Of a DNA stretch of 64,000 nt, positions 19,318 through 32,169 are shown piece after piece. Each line of letters opens with the position of its first letter. Within the stretch, counting starts at the first letter, position 1. The position numbers and the translations under genes are program-made. A model generated the notes under the pieces. The model saw nothing but the letters and a program-made list of their open reading frames with translations, did not search any database and had not been told where the DNA came from. Source of the stretch: Camellia lanceoleosa (taxonomy: Eukaryota > Streptophyta > Magnoliopsida > Ericales > Theaceae); assembly GCA_025200525.1 (NCBI GenBank), contig CM045762.1, positions 123,013,752 to 123,077,751 of the forward strand, in the 5' to 3' direction.

Positions 19318-22300
19318 TATAACAATTCTAGTTTAGACTCAACCCGTTTATTATTTTGAATTCGAGTTTCCTTGTCATAATAACATCCATGTTCTTGTTC
19401 ATCTTATTCTCTGTTGAATTGGGTTGCGTGAGCATTTTAGTTGTGTTTAAAATATGTTGGGAGTTCTCTTTTCAAAGGAGTTATTGCCCAAAATTATGCT
19501 TGTTCACTCGAGCGAACTTTCTTGTGCTAGAGCGGTCTTTGCGAACTCCCAACATTTTTGCATGTCTGCAAAACTTCTGGGAGTGTAGTGTTTTTAGCCC
19601 GATCGAACTTTCTTGTGCTCAAGCGGTCTTGGCTTGTGTAGTCTTTTTTGCGCTCGAGCGATTAGCCTTTGTCTACAAAACTTCTGAGAGGGTGTCATTG
19701 TGCACTCGAGCAGTATCACTTATTGTGTCTGGTTGCTCGAGTAGTCTGCGCGTATATCAGTTCGTAAAAGTCATTTTTTAGATCACTTTTTTTGGTTTTC
19801 TCTCTCTTCTCTCTCCTTTTCTACCATTTTTGGGTTTCTTCAACCTAAAAGCGTGGGTTTCATCTAGTTATATCCATTTTCTACCACAAGTCCTATAGAT
19901 CAAAACGTAGAGGATGACGAGGCATCATTTTAATCTAAGCGGATCTTGTTTTTTGTCGCCATGGATTTTTGACTTTTCTCGTCTTCGTTTCAAGAGGTAA
20001 GGATTCTAGATCTTCTTTTTAATGTCTCGCTATAGATAGACTTGTGGTACTTTTTACGACATTTAAAAACATAGTGTTATTATTGATTTAGTTAAAAAAC
20101 ATATGGGTTGGTTTGGGTTTAAATTGGTGGGTTTGTGGGTTATGTTTATAATTGATTATGGGTTATAAAAGCATGTTTAGGATATGGGGTTGGTGGGGTT
20201 TGGTATCTCCTTCATAAATTTTGAGATTTTAAAGAAAAAGCTTAAAGTGAATTGAAATTGGGTTATGTTGTGGTTGTGTACAAATTTTGGGGTTTTGGAT
20301 TAATGTTATTGGGTGTTGATAAGTGTTGTGTATGTTGGGATTTGGAATAATGAGGACTTATTTTTAAAACAAAGTGTGATTAATTACCTCATTTATAAAA
20401 CATGAGAGTTTGGAACGTATGAGCACATGGAAATATCTACGGGTGTATTTATTGTTTTGATTATGTAATTGGCGTCTAGATTTTTGTTCTTGGCCATCGA
20501 TAGAGGACGGTATTGATTTTTGGTAGATACATGCTATGAGTACTATTGTAGGATGGGCTATGTAAGATAGAAGGATGTATTGTTAATTGTAATTGGACAT
20601 TGTGAATAGATAATTCCATTGTTGAGTTGTAGATTATGTTGTTAAAAAGGGAACTGGAATGCTTGTGGATGTATTTATGTTATGAGACAGTCGTTGGATA
20701 GTTATGGTTTTGATGTTTGGTAATCCACATTTTGTTTTAGGAACATTTTGAAAATGCAAGAAAATCGGTTGTTCAATGGTGGTGCATGGAGCACGTTTTA
20801 GAAGAAGTTGGCTAATGTATTTAACTGTCACTACTCGAGATTGTGATAATTGGACTAGGTGTATATGTTACACAGTGTATTATTTTTGGTGGTTAGCGTA
20901 TTATGCTTTTAATTGTATATTGTTTGGGAGGTTCGTTTCTCTCCATGTGAGGCTAGTAAATTGTGGCGCATTGACAGAGGTTTCCTCTCCCTACTGGTTT
21001 ATGCCTGGTGAAGTGTTAAATGAGGTCTGTTTCTCTCCGGGTGAGGCAGGTAAAGCGTGGTGCATTGACAAAGGTTTCCTCTCCCTTCCAGTTTGCGCTC
21101 AGAAAAGTGTGACTTGAAGGGCACCCCCATCCAGGTGAGATCAGTGAAGTGTTATAGATTATTTGTGTTGTAGGATCTGTCATCCGTACTGTAGGCCGGT
21201 GGAGATGAAATTGGTAGTATGTATTACTTCAATTATTTCTTTTTGAATGTATATGTGTTATTGGTCTTCATGTTGTGGTTCTCTTTTACTCATTGGGCCT
21301 ATGGTCAGGGAAGGTAGTAGATGTATTGGTGCATAGGTGCGTATGGTGTATTGAGATTTACGGTTGGGTTATGACTTTCATGCGGGGTTATGTTTTCTGA
21401 ATAAATGTTTAAGTGAGATTCTTTTATGTCAACATGGAAGGTTTATTAAAACAACAAAATGTGTTTTGAATGTTTTTGGAAGTAAAACGAAAATTTGGAA
21501 GAGAATGATTGATTTTATACTATGTTCTGTCAAGAGGATATTTTTGAGAAAAAACATATTTATAGGAATATACCTATAGCGATTCTGGCTTAAAGCCCAT
21601 TTGATATTTTGGATCCGGGTTTCATTCTCTTATACAGTTGTTCATGTCTTGTTTCCCCTTATCTCTCTTTCAGTTTGGCTTTGGGATGTGTTGTTTACAT
21701 TTGGAACAAGTTGGTAGCTTATTTTTCTAATTGTTGATGTCTAAAATTTTGGTCCTTTGCTCGAGCGACACTTCTTGCGCTCAAGCGGTCATTGTGGACC
21801 TCCAGTACTTTTGCAGGTCTGTAAAACTATTGGAAGTTTATATTCTTCGCTCAAGTGAAGCTTCTTTTCGCTCGAGCGATGGTCTTCTATCTGTAAAACT
21901 ACTACGAGTTCGTATTTTGTACTCGAGCTAGGTTTCTTGTGCTCAAGCGGTGCAACTTATTGTGTCTAGTCGCTCGAGCAACACATCTTGCGGTTGAGCG
22001 AACTGTGCGTATATCAGTTCGTAAAATCACTTTTTTGGGTCACTTTTTCATCTCTCTCTCTCTAAACATTTCAAAACTCTATTTTCTCTCATTCTCTCTC
22101 TCTAAGACTCACCTATCTCCATCAAATACACCTAGTTTCGTCAATCTTTTCATCCGTGTGCCTTTATTAAAAAGGTAGAGCTTGACGTGGGCTTCGTTCT
22201 AATTGGAGTAAAGTTGATTTTTGCCATCTTTGAGTTTTCATCCCTCCTTCAATCATCTTCTAAGCTTGAGGTAGGGATATGTCCACACTTTTTATGAGTT

Positions 22301-24095
22301 TTAACTTGGTTATTTGTTATTTCTAAACAATATTGAGATTTTGGAAGATTTGGAATAATCTAGGGTTTTGGGTAGAAATCTAAAGAGGGTTTTTTTTTTC
22401 CTTTTCAAATGGATCCTTAAAGATTTTGATATGGAAGAAAATGTTGAATTGAGAACAAATAGTTGATTTTGATATTTGGAATTAATTTTGGAAAGGAAAA
22501 TGATTTTGCCCTAAATGCCTCAAATGTTGATTTTATATAAATTATGAGATTGATATTGAAATTGTAAAATTGGATTGATGTTGATGAGGATGGTGGAGTT
22601 AGATATGTACTATTATCACTCACCTCTTGAAAATTTAGAGAGTTTATCTTTATTGATAATTGTTTATCTCTTTAGAAATATCTGTTTTGGGCTATCGGTG
22701 GAAGATAGCTATGAGTGTTATAGAAATTGCATGTGAATTAAAAGAATTAAAACTATTTTTCTCAATCATTTGCGTTGAATATTATCTCACGTTTTTACAT
22801 TGGAAATGTTTATCATCTTGAGAAAAATGAGTGAATCTGGGAAAAACATGTATTGTAATGTTGATATAACTTGGCCTAAGTGTCCATGGTGAAAGTCCTA
22901 AAAACCGCGCGTAGACATAAGTGCTGATCCCGTGGAAAAAATTTTGTGAAATAGCAATAGTAGTGCTTGTAGAGCCTATGTTTACATGGGTCCCGATTTA
23001 CAGTTTCCTCCGGACGAAATTTCCGGGAAAGGTTATATTGTTTTGGAATTCCCAGAATGTAATTCACTACCCTATTTTCTATTGTCAAGGAAATGATTTA
23101 TGAACCATGATATTAACTTGGCATTTCATGGTTTTGGAAAGAGGCGTAAAATGTTTTGGCACGAGAATTGCATATGCATTCACCTTATATCTTTGTGAAG
23201 ATTCATACACTGTGATGGATTATTTCTACTAAGCTTTGGCTCACCCTTTGTGGGAAAAACATTTTAGGTACTGATGATATGCCTCCACCAAGGTAATAGC
23301 TTGGAAGGACTTGGAGCGAGAGCTTCTTTTGTGTATTTACTTTACTTACTTTTGTATCAGCCAAGGGCTTTAACTGTATTGGACTTAAGTCCACTTTTAT
23401 TATAACCAAGCATCGTCTTACAAAGAAGTAAGCCTTTAGAGCATTTCTTATTTGTCTAACTTTTATCTTGTCTTTCTATTATATCACTATTTTGTAAAGC
23501 TTAATTGTAAATCAATGAAAGCCTTAAAGCATTTCTTATTTGTCTAACCTTCATCTTGTCTTTCTATTATATCACTCTTTTGTAAAAAGTTGTGATCACT
23601 TTTTGATTGTGAGTATGGGTTATAGTAATTATTTCGGGGCGGTACAAGAACTTTGGATATCAATTGTCATACTACTTATATGGTGTATCATTGTGCATGC
23701 ATGATCATTTTTATCTATATGTTGTGATTAGTTAGGATCTTTGGGATCTCTACTAGGCTTAGTTCTCATTCCACATGTTGACAAACTTTTCAGGTACAAG
23801 GCTGGAGGATTGTTCATGACTTGAAGTCTTTTATTTATTGGCCACGGGGACCTTTACTTGTTGGCCGAGTGCCATATATTGTGTAAGGGTAAATCTCTTT
23901 TGTTTCCATTTATTGTTATTCAATGTAAGCCTAAGGGCATCATACCATGTCTTATTTCTATATTGTCATCATTGTCATGGGGGAATGTTATTGTTTATTC
24001 TTTGTTTATGTTCTCAAATGGATGGAATGATTTAAAATGGTATTATTGTAAAGGATTTGATAATGAACTCGAGTAATAAAAGTCAGGGCATTACA
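19318..24095 (+). repeat. 5' LTR of element 2, enlarged by a nested solo LTR
   Basis: It starts TATAACAATTC and ends GGGCATTACA. Outside 21575-23646 it aligns with the right LTR throughout (shared blocks include GGTTGGTTTGGGTTTAAA and GGAGATGAAATTGGTAG). Net length without the insertion is about 2.7 kb. Open frames in it are not genes. Confidence 0.88.
21575..23646 (+). mobile_element. Solo LTR of a related family nested in the left LTR
   Basis: The right LTR runs without a break where the left LTR has 2072 extra bases (junction ATATACC / TTTGGATATC). The extra DNA starts TATAGCGATTC and ends GGGCGGTACA, much like the host LTR ends. It also contains the same kind of CTCGAGCG-rich block (about 21760-22000) and a CT-rich leader. 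Flanks ATACC and AGAAC may be a decayed 5-bp duplication. It includes an 88-bp tandem duplication near 23433-23590. No internal region or second LTR is present, so it is a solo LTR. Confidence 0.78.
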
Positions 24096-24097
24096 AC

Positions 24098-24112
24098 TTA
24101 GTATTAGAGTGA
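24098..24112 (+). other. Decayed primer binding site of element 2
   Basis: TTAGTATTAGAGTGA directly after the LTR resembles the methionine-tRNA primer site TGGTATCAGAGC with several transitions. Confidence 0.6.
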
Positions 24113-24527
24113 GTCCAGTCAAATACTTTGGGCTCGTAGGAAGCGATTTTTACCATAGTGGATTTGCTACGCTTAGTGAGGGCGTTGCATATGGATGATT
24201 TATGTGTTAGGATTTTATGTGTTGCATTTATGTGAGCATGGGGTTAAGTTTCTGGGATAATACTTGTCGCCAGTGAACTTGCTTAAAGGTCTCATTGGAA
24301 ACACGCTTGATCAACGTGGTTTTTTATGAGAATTCCTTGAGAGTTCTAGGGCATGTAGTTATCCATGTGGACTTGATTCGGTTATGTGATTAAATGTTTA
24401 ACTATTGAAGTGACTTGAATTGGGTATCATGCTAAGGTTATCTTGTGGCTTAAAGGTATTACTCGTGTGCCTCGGGCAAGGCCGTTTCGGTTGTACACTA
24501 AGTTTGTTTTTGTTTTGGTTTTATAGG

Positions 24528-24950
24528 ATGTCTTCACGAGGGAGTAGAGGTCGTGTGAGGAGTAGGAGTGTCTGTAGAGGCACAGTTGTTCCGTTAGTAC
24601 TTGTCTCTACGACGTCGACTGTGGGCGAGGAAGTTGCACGTGAGATTGTGAGAGCGATGAGACATTTTAGCTCATGATGGAAACCATGGGCATAACCTTA
24701 AGTTGACCAAGGAGTTTGTTATTTTCAATTCACCTGTGTTTTTGGGGGAGCCTAATCCATTGGAGGCTGATGACTGGTTAGAGCAATTACTAAGACTTTT
24801 GATATGCTCAGAGTCAAAGATGAGGAGCTTGGGGTTATGTTGGCTGGTATCTAACTGAAGGGAGATATCGGCTATTGGTGGAAAACAGTGTGAGTTTTTG
24901 TGGGCACTACTTGGGTCGTCTTCATCGAGGCTATAATATTCCCAACATTT
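24528..24950 (+). pseudogene. gag of element 2, 5' part
   Basis: The ATG at 24528 opens MSSRGSRGRVRSRSVCRG, a basic start usual for chromovirus-type gag. The frame stops at 24675, but other frames continue with the gag core: NSPVFLGEPNPLEADDWLEQ around 24730-24790, a segment with VKDEELGVMLAG, and YWWKT near 24875. The coding stretch is then cut by foreign DNA from about 24950. Stops and frameshifts make it non-functional. Confidence 0.75.
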
Positions 24951-27290
24951 CATCTAGAGCCAAACACACTCCTATGTTAAACTCCATTTAGGATATCTGA
25001 ACCCAACTCCAAACTTGATAAAAGGTGTGACCAAACACCCCATTTCAACACACACACACCAAAAAAAAAAAAAAAGAAGTGCAGATTTTTTTCTTCATTG
25101 TCTTCATTCTTCCTTCTCTAACTTCTCTCTACGTTCTCTCTCATTTTCCTTTACTTTCTTGGTGGCCAAACACCACACCTTTGCTTCACCCTTACACCAA
25201 CACCTTAACCCACCATCTCCACCACCGCCGGCCACCTTATCTCGCTGGAAAAAGGGTCCGGTCAGCCACTCCTTCACTCCATCCGAAAATAGCACAATAG
25301 AAGTACCAACTCTAGATTTTTCATAATCTTTTGAAGAATCAAAGCTTAGGGTTTCTTTTCTTGATGGATTAGAGGCTTGTAATTGGTAAGAATCTTTCTC
25401 TAAAAGTTTAGTTTAAGGTTTTACATATTTTGAGTTAGAGATGATGAAATTTTTTCTATTCTAGATCTATTATGATTTGGGGTTTGATTGTTGAGTTTTA
25501 TACTCTCAATTAGTTTCTATGAATGTTTTACATGTAGAAAAATGATCAATTTGATGGTTGTTTTGGAGATTAAGATTTGGGTTAATCTAGGGTTTGAATG
25601 TGATGTAAAAATTGGAGATTTTGGTGTTAGGAATTTATATGTTGAAATTGATTTGATAAATGGTGGATTGGCTATCTCTATGTTCTATGGAGGAATTTTA
25701 TAAATGATTGAAGTGATTTTACTTAAGTTGTTGAGTTTATGAAAAATGTTGATTTTTGACTTTTGTAGTTAATTGATAGTGGTATTGTGCATATAAATTG
25801 ATTGGATATTTAAAAAGTTACTAACTCAAAAATGTACAAAGGATGGGTGTTGTGGAGATTGGATAAGTTATTTGTTTGGGTGACTTGAAGTTGGAGGAGT
25901 TCTTTAGCTTGTCATTCCATAGCATAACCTATTTAGGATCATTTTTGTAGATGTCGTAATTTTCATTGAAAGCTTTTTTTCCCTCTAATTTTAGATCCTA
26001 TTTACTAATTGTTAGGATTGGAGGAAGGCGTCTCTACACCTCTTGGGAATTAATTTGTAGAGTTTCAAATCTACACTTTTGCTATTTTTGGAGGTGAGTA
26101 TACTTACCGTGGAAATTACTTTACCTCTATCTTTATTACAAAGTTTGAAAATAATTTTTGAATTAAAGGAAGTGAATGAGACATTTCATCATGATATATG
26201 TATAAAAGGAAAATCTATAAATTTATTGAGGCCAAGGGTTGAGTTTAAATAAATATATGATTTCATTTGTATAATGAAGCATTAATTTTTTTATGAGAAT
26301 GTATTTAAGTTGAGTCCTTCAAATTTTATGATGATGATGATTGAATGACAATGAAACATTATGCGAGGGTATTTATTTTATTGATCATATAACCGAATAT
26401 AGCCTTTGGGGCCACAAGGGCCAAAATGCTTTGGGGTCATGGGGACCGAAATGTTTTAAGGACCATAAGGGTCGTTGTATATATAAGGGGTCCCGGGGAC
26501 CGAAACATTGAAATGAGAATTGAAGTGCTACGATGACATGAGTTATGTTCCTATGGTTATGTTTTGGGTAACGGTACCGTCACCACCTAAGTCGCGAGGT
26601 AACGTGACCCTAAGGCTATGTATTGGTTCGTATGATGGACATGAAATCTTAATGTATTGAAAAGTTGTATTTTTGTTTACTTTCATTATTTTTATTTTTA
26701 TTTTTATTTTATTTTGTATAAAATAAAGTCCAATTAAGCTCTTATGTTTATTATCTTTATTTTGAACCCAATTGGAAGGAGCAAGTTTTATAACTCCATG
26801 GTATTGGTATACTCATTGGGCTTTAGCTCATTCTTTTTAAATATATATATATATTTTTCAGATTCATAGACTTTTGTGTGGCTCGCCTCAACTTGGAAGG
26901 CTAGAATTTTTTTGAAGGATCAAAGGTGGGAATCTTGTAGTTGAGGTTTTGCTTAGGGTCATTCTAGGATGCAAGTTTACCCTTTATTTTTTTTATGAAG
27001 GAGGTTGATTGTAAATATTTGCTTATGGAGTTGGATGTATTGATGGATTAAGTGAATAGTATGTTTTATTTTTTGGGAAGTGATGCTTGGGAACTATCTT
27101 GTAGCATGATAATATTTTTTGTCTTTGAATAGATCATTTCATATATGTTGGACAATTGAAAGGTCTTATGCACTTTTGGTGATGTGGTGATGTGATGTAA
27201 GAATTATACAGGAATTGTGGTGTAAACGTGCTATAGCGTTTGTGGTGCACCCTCTTGGTGGGGTTTTGTCTTGCCAAGATTGGGTCATTC
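24950..27290 (+). mobile_element. LTR-like insertion inside gag of element 2
   Basis: About 2.3 kb separates the two halves of gag. It has the look of a gypsy LTR: a CT-rich and CA-rich leader (25020-25300) with a poly-A run, long AT-rich DNA with paired GGGGTC/GGACCGAAA motifs near 26400-26510, a GCTCATTGGGCTTTAGCTCA-like stretch near 26810-26830, and no coding capacity. I could not fix its ends or a target duplication. Most likely it is a solo LTR. Confidence 0.55.
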
Positions 27291-27860
27291 TGAGAGGCCT
27301 TTTAGCTAAGTACTTTCCTCCTTCCACTTGGGAGAAAATAAGGAACCAGTTTGTTGAGTTGTGCCAGGAGGATACACTTTTGGCATAATTTGAGGTGAGG
27401 TTTGCCAGTTTGTTGAGGTTCACTCCGGAGTTGGTTGCATAAGAGGAACCATGTTGTTTTGAGTTTGAGGGAAGATTATTTGACCTTATTCGGGGAAAGA
27501 TTACCAGGGCAATATATAGAGATTATCATACCTTGGTAGAGGTAACGACTCATGTGGAAGCCGTTAATAGTGGTGTTGGTCAGGATGAGGAGGAAGAGGC
27601 CATACCGGCAAGTTCAACTATTCGGAGAGGTAGTAGACCTAGTAAGAATTGGAGACGGGAAAGATCACAGGCACATGTGCAATTAACATCTTAATCCACT
27701 TTTGGTTCTTCGAACTCGTCCTTTGGATGGTCGATCAAGCAGGCTTCATCAAGTTAGTCTGGGAAGAGGGGAGCACTTATTTGTTGTAGGTGTGGTGGGA
27801 CAGGGCATGTTCAGGGTGGTGGCCCACAGCGGGAGGGGAGTAAGTTTCAGTAGTCAAAAT
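27291..27860 (+). pseudogene. gag of element 2, 3' part
   Basis: gag similarity resumes with LLAKYFPPSTWEKIRN, QFVELCQEDTLLA and RFASLLRFTPELVA (about 27300-27440). A linker follows, then a damaged zinc knuckle CRCGGTGHVQGGG near 27785-27825 in which the last cysteine is lost. Several in-frame stops are present. No protease or later pol domain follows. Confidence 0.72.
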
Positions 27861-29375
27861 GGGAACAATAGTGAGGTTAGAGGTGTGGAGGATTTTTGGT
27901 GCCTTGTAATGTAGTATGATATTATCTTATTTAAAATTTGTATACCTATATATGTTGTTTATGCATGTGTGTATGTGGTCATAAACTCAAATGGTGTGGA
28001 TATGTAATTAACTTTGCATTTATTTGTAATGTGTTGAAAGATGTTGTAAGGATTCTGATCCTAGTTTTAATATGTCATATTGATGTCTTAGGGGGCGTGT
28101 GTTGGCTTGTGATGTCTTAGGTTGGTTTCGTATTGCTTGCTGAGTGACAGTGGTGTGTCTTGTGTTGTGTTTAGTTTTGGGGTGTCAAGAATGAAATGGT
28201 ATAGTGGTAGTGTGTTGTTTTGGGCTGTTGGGTTATGAGAATAGAGGATTGGTGGATTGGTTGTATGGTATTGAGTTGGTAGGCCTGAGTCACCTTGGAA
28301 ATTGTTTTCGGTTTGAGTTGAGGGGTATTTCTAGTTATACTTGAGGTCGTTGAGCCACGCTTATGGGTGTTGTTTGGTTGGTGGGAGCATGTGGAACCTC
28401 TCGCGTTGGGATAATGTGTTAGCATGTCGATTGTGCGAGTGCTTTTGCGCCATTGAATCATCTTGATTAGTATTCTTGGTGTTGTGTTGGTCTGAAACAT
28501 CTAGGATTTGGGAAGTTGTGTGTGCTATATTATATCTCATAGCCCTATGTTTATTTCTATTCATCGTTGTTATAGAAATGTGTAATTATGTTGTGATATC
28601 ACCAAGTGTGTGATAGAGGTTGTTGGGTGATGGTTGAGATTCACCTGATGTTGTTTAGAAATGAATTGGAAAGGGAGTTTTGGTTTGATGGCCTCTTATG
28701 ACATTTCGTTTCGACTGAAAACTTTGGGTTTGAAATTTTACAGGTTTTTTAGAAAAAGTGTTTGCAAAACAATTGGTTTTCAAGGAATTTTTTTTTTTTT
28801 TTTGGAACAAAATTTTGTTGGAAAATGGTGTGAATTTGAATAACTTTTGGGGACAACGATGTTAGTGATAAAAGAGTTTTCAAGGTAATATGAAAATTGT
28901 TGCTTTAATCAGCTTATGTGATTATTTTGTTTAACCTTGTAGGGGGTGTGTTATGATTTGATTTTAGTTATTAGTGGCGTGTTTTGGGTTTGAATGGGTT
29001 TGGCGTTGGTTGTTTTTGGTTGTCTTGGGAGAGCTATCTCCATGGTACGTGGTTTCTTTGGTGTAGTACTCTTTTCGGTGATAATTGCTTGAGAATTTTT
29101 GGTTGTGAGGTTGGTTTTCCTCTAATGTTCGAGTGTTGAGCACTTGGTTCTTGTTTGGTTTAGTCTTGTAGATCCCATCGGTATGTGGAGTCAAAGAGAT
29201 AGTTGTGACTCCTTTCTTATTGTGTGTTGCTCGAAGTCTTTGGGGCATCGAGGTGTTTGACCGAGATCGAGAACGTATCTCGCATATGGATCTGGTTTCG
29301 GGTTGGTGGGTGTATTCCTTTTGTGTGGTGTGCCTTGTGTGTGGGTGTTCTCTCTAATTTGAGGCGAAATTCCTT
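27861..29375. other. Non-coding internal region of element 2
   Basis: The plus strand is rich in G and T. I find no RT, RNase H or integrase motif in any frame; the open frames here are short and of biased composition. This is where pol would lie in an autonomous element. Confidence 0.6.
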
Positions 29376-29387
29376 AAGGAAGGAAGG
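29376..29387 (+). other. Polypurine tract of element 2
   Basis: AAGGAAGGAAGG directly precedes the right LTR, as expected for a plus-strand element. Confidence 0.8.
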
Positions 29388-32064
29388 TATAACGATTCGG
29401 TTTAGAAGCGTATTTATTGTTTTGAATCTTGGTTTCCTTGTCCTTATAATTGTCTATGTTCTTGTTTATCTTATTCCTTATTGCATTGGGTTATGTAAGC
29501 ATTGTAGTTGCGTTTGAAACAGGTTGGGAGTTCATTTTTCAAAGGAGTTATTGTCCAGAATTCTACTTCTTTGCTTGGCGAATTTTCTGCGCTCAGCGAT
29601 GCACACTAACCTCCCAATACTTTTGCAGGTCTACAAAACTTCTAGGAGTGTAGTTTTTTTAGCTCAAGTGAACTTTCTTATGCTCGAGCGGTCTTGGCTC
29701 GAGCGGTCTTTCTTGTGCTCAAGCAGTTAGCCTTTGTTTGTAAAACTTCTAGGAATGTGTCATTGTTCGCTCAGCGTTAACTTTGTTCGCTTGAGTGGTA
29801 TCACTATTGTGTTTGGTTGCTCGGCGGTCTGCGCATATATCGATCCGTAAAAGTCACTTTTTAGATCACTTTTTCATTTTTCTCTCTTCTCTGTCCTTTT
29901 TAGCCATTTTTGGGTTTCTTCAACCTAAAGGTTGGGTTTCATCTAGTTACACCCATTTTCTACCGACTCCTATAGATCAAAAGCGTGAGGGTGACGAGGC
30001 GTCATTTTAATCTAAGCGGATCGTGTTTTTGTCGTCGGTGGATTTTTGGCTTTTCTCCTCTTCGCTTCAAAAGGTAGGGATTCTAGAGCTTCTTTTCAAT
30101 ATCTCAATATAGATAGACTTGTGGTACTTTTTACAACATTTAAAATAATAGTGTTATGGTTGATTTAGTTAAAAACATATGGGTTGGTTTGGGTTTAAAT
30201 TGGTGGGTTTGCGGGTTATGTTTATAATTGATTATGGGTTGTAAAAGCATGTTTAGGATATGGGGTTGGTGGGGTTCGGTATCTCCTTCGTAAATTTTGG
30301 AATGTTAAAGGAAAAGCTTAACTTGAATTGAAATTGGGTTATGTTGTGGTTGTTAACAAATTTTGGAATTTTAGATTAATGTTATTGGGTGTTGGTAAGT
30401 GCTGTGTATGTTGGGATTTGGAATAATGAAGACTTGTTTTTAAAACAAAGTGTAATTAATTACCTCCTCTACAAAACATAAGAGTTTGGAACGTACGAGA
30501 ATATGGAAATATCTACGGGTGTATTTATTATTTTGATTATGTAATTGGCGTCTAGAGTTTTGTCCTTGGCCATCAATAGATGATGGTATTGATTGTTGGT
30601 AGATACATCTTTGTGAGTACTATTGTAGGATGGGCTATGCATGGTAGAAGGATGTATTATTGATTGTAATTGGACATTGTGAATAGATAATTCCATTGTT
30701 GAGTTGTAGATAATGTTGTTTGAAAAGGAACTGGAATGCTTTTGGATGTGTTTATGTCATGAGACGATTGTTGGATAGTTATGGTTTTGATGTTTGGTAA
30801 TCCACATTTTGTTTTGGGAACATTTCGAAAATGTAGAAAAACCAGTTGTTGAAAGGTGGTACATGGAGCACGTTTTGGAAGAAGTGGATTAATGTATTTC
30901 ACTATCACTAGTCGAGATTGTGATGATTGGACTAGGTGTATGTGTTACACCATGTATTATTTTTGGTGATTAGCTTGTTATGCTTTTAATTGTATGTTGT
31001 TTGGGAGGTTCGTTTCTGTCTGAGTGAGGCTCGTAAAGCATGGCACATTAACAGAGGTTTCCTCTCCCTACCGGTTTGCGCCTGGTGAAGTGTGAAATGA
31101 GGTCCGTTTCTCTCCGGTTGAGGTCGATAAAGCGTGGCGCATTGACAAAGGTTTCCTCTCCCTTCCGATTTACGCCCGGAAAAGTGTGACTTGAAGGGCA
31201 CCCCTGTCCGAGTTAGGCCGGTAAAGTGTTGTAGGATCTATCATCTATGCTATAGGCCGGTGGAGATGAAATTGGTAGTATGTATTACTTCAGTTATTTC
31301 TTTTTTAATGTATATGTGTTATCGGTTTTCATGCTATGGCTATCTTTTAGTCGTTGGGCCTATGGTCAGGAAATGTAGCAGATGTATTGGTACATAGGTG
31401 TGTATGGTGTATTGAGATATAGGTTTGGGTTATGACTTTCACTCGGGGTTATGTTTTCTGAACGGATATTTAAGTGAGATTCTTTTATGTTAATGTGGAA
31501 GGTTTATTAAAACAACAAAATGGGTTTTGAATGTTTTTGGAAGTAAAATGAAAATTTGGAAGAGAATTATTGATTTTATCTTTGTGTTGTGTTTTTAGAG
31601 AAACATATTTATGGGAATATACCTTTGGATATCAACTGTCATACTACTTATATGGTATATCATTGTGCATGCATGATCATTTTTATCTATATGTTGTGAT
31701 TGGTTAGGATCTTTGGGATCTCTACTGGACTTAGTGCTTATCCCACGTGTTGACAAACTTTTTAGGTACAAGGCTCGAGGATTGTTCATGACTTGAAGTC
31801 TTTTATTTATTACTTGGGCTCTTTACTTGTTGGTCGAGTGCCATATATTGTGTAAGGGTAAATCCCTTTTGTTTCTGTTTATTGTTGTTTAATGTAAGCC
31901 CAAGGGCATCACGCCATGTCTTCTTTATATATTGTCATCATTGTCGTGAGGGAATGTTATTATTTATTCCTTGTTTATGTTCTCAAATGGATGGAATGAT
32001 TTAAAATGGTATTATTATAAAGGATTTGGTAATGAACTCGAGTAATAAAAGTCAGGGCGTTACA
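29388..32064 (+). repeat. 3' LTR of element 2
   Basis: The 2677-bp LTR starts TATAACGATTC and ends GGGCGTTACA. The usual first dinucleotide TG is TA in both copies. CTCGAGCG/GCTCAAGC motifs recur between 29570 and 29830. Confidence 0.88.
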
Positions 32065-32069
32065 CTAGT
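32065..32069. repeat. Target-site duplication of element 2, right (CTAGT)
   Basis: It is identical to 19313-19317. Confidence 0.85.
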
Positions 32070-32169
32070 TGTTATTTTTAGTGATAGATTTGAAAAATTG
32101 TTACTAATTATCAGTTGTGAGCGACATGTTCATAAAATAGTCACAAACGGTCTTTAAGTCCAACTACTT

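Larger units (their letters stand above)
19318..32064 (+). mobile_element. Non-autonomous Ty3/gypsy LTR element with gag only (element 2)
   Basis: A 12.7-kb element with long LTRs (left 19318-24095, right 29388-32064) and CTAGT duplications. It reads on the plus strand: a methionine-type primer site follows the left LTR, a purine tract precedes the right LTR, and gag reads rightward. The internal region has gag with a zinc-knuckle remnant but no protease, reverse transcriptase or integrase that I can find; 27861-29370 is non-coding. Elements with LTRs and only gag are known in plants as TR-GAG elements. The two LTRs differ in many places and the left one has a 2-kb nested insertion, so this is an older insertion than element 1. 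Confidence 0.87.

Noticed and set aside
20776..21117. A 113-codon frame with a plausible start
   Set aside because: It lies within the LTR of element 2, and the homologous part of the right LTR breaks the frame, so it is not conserved.
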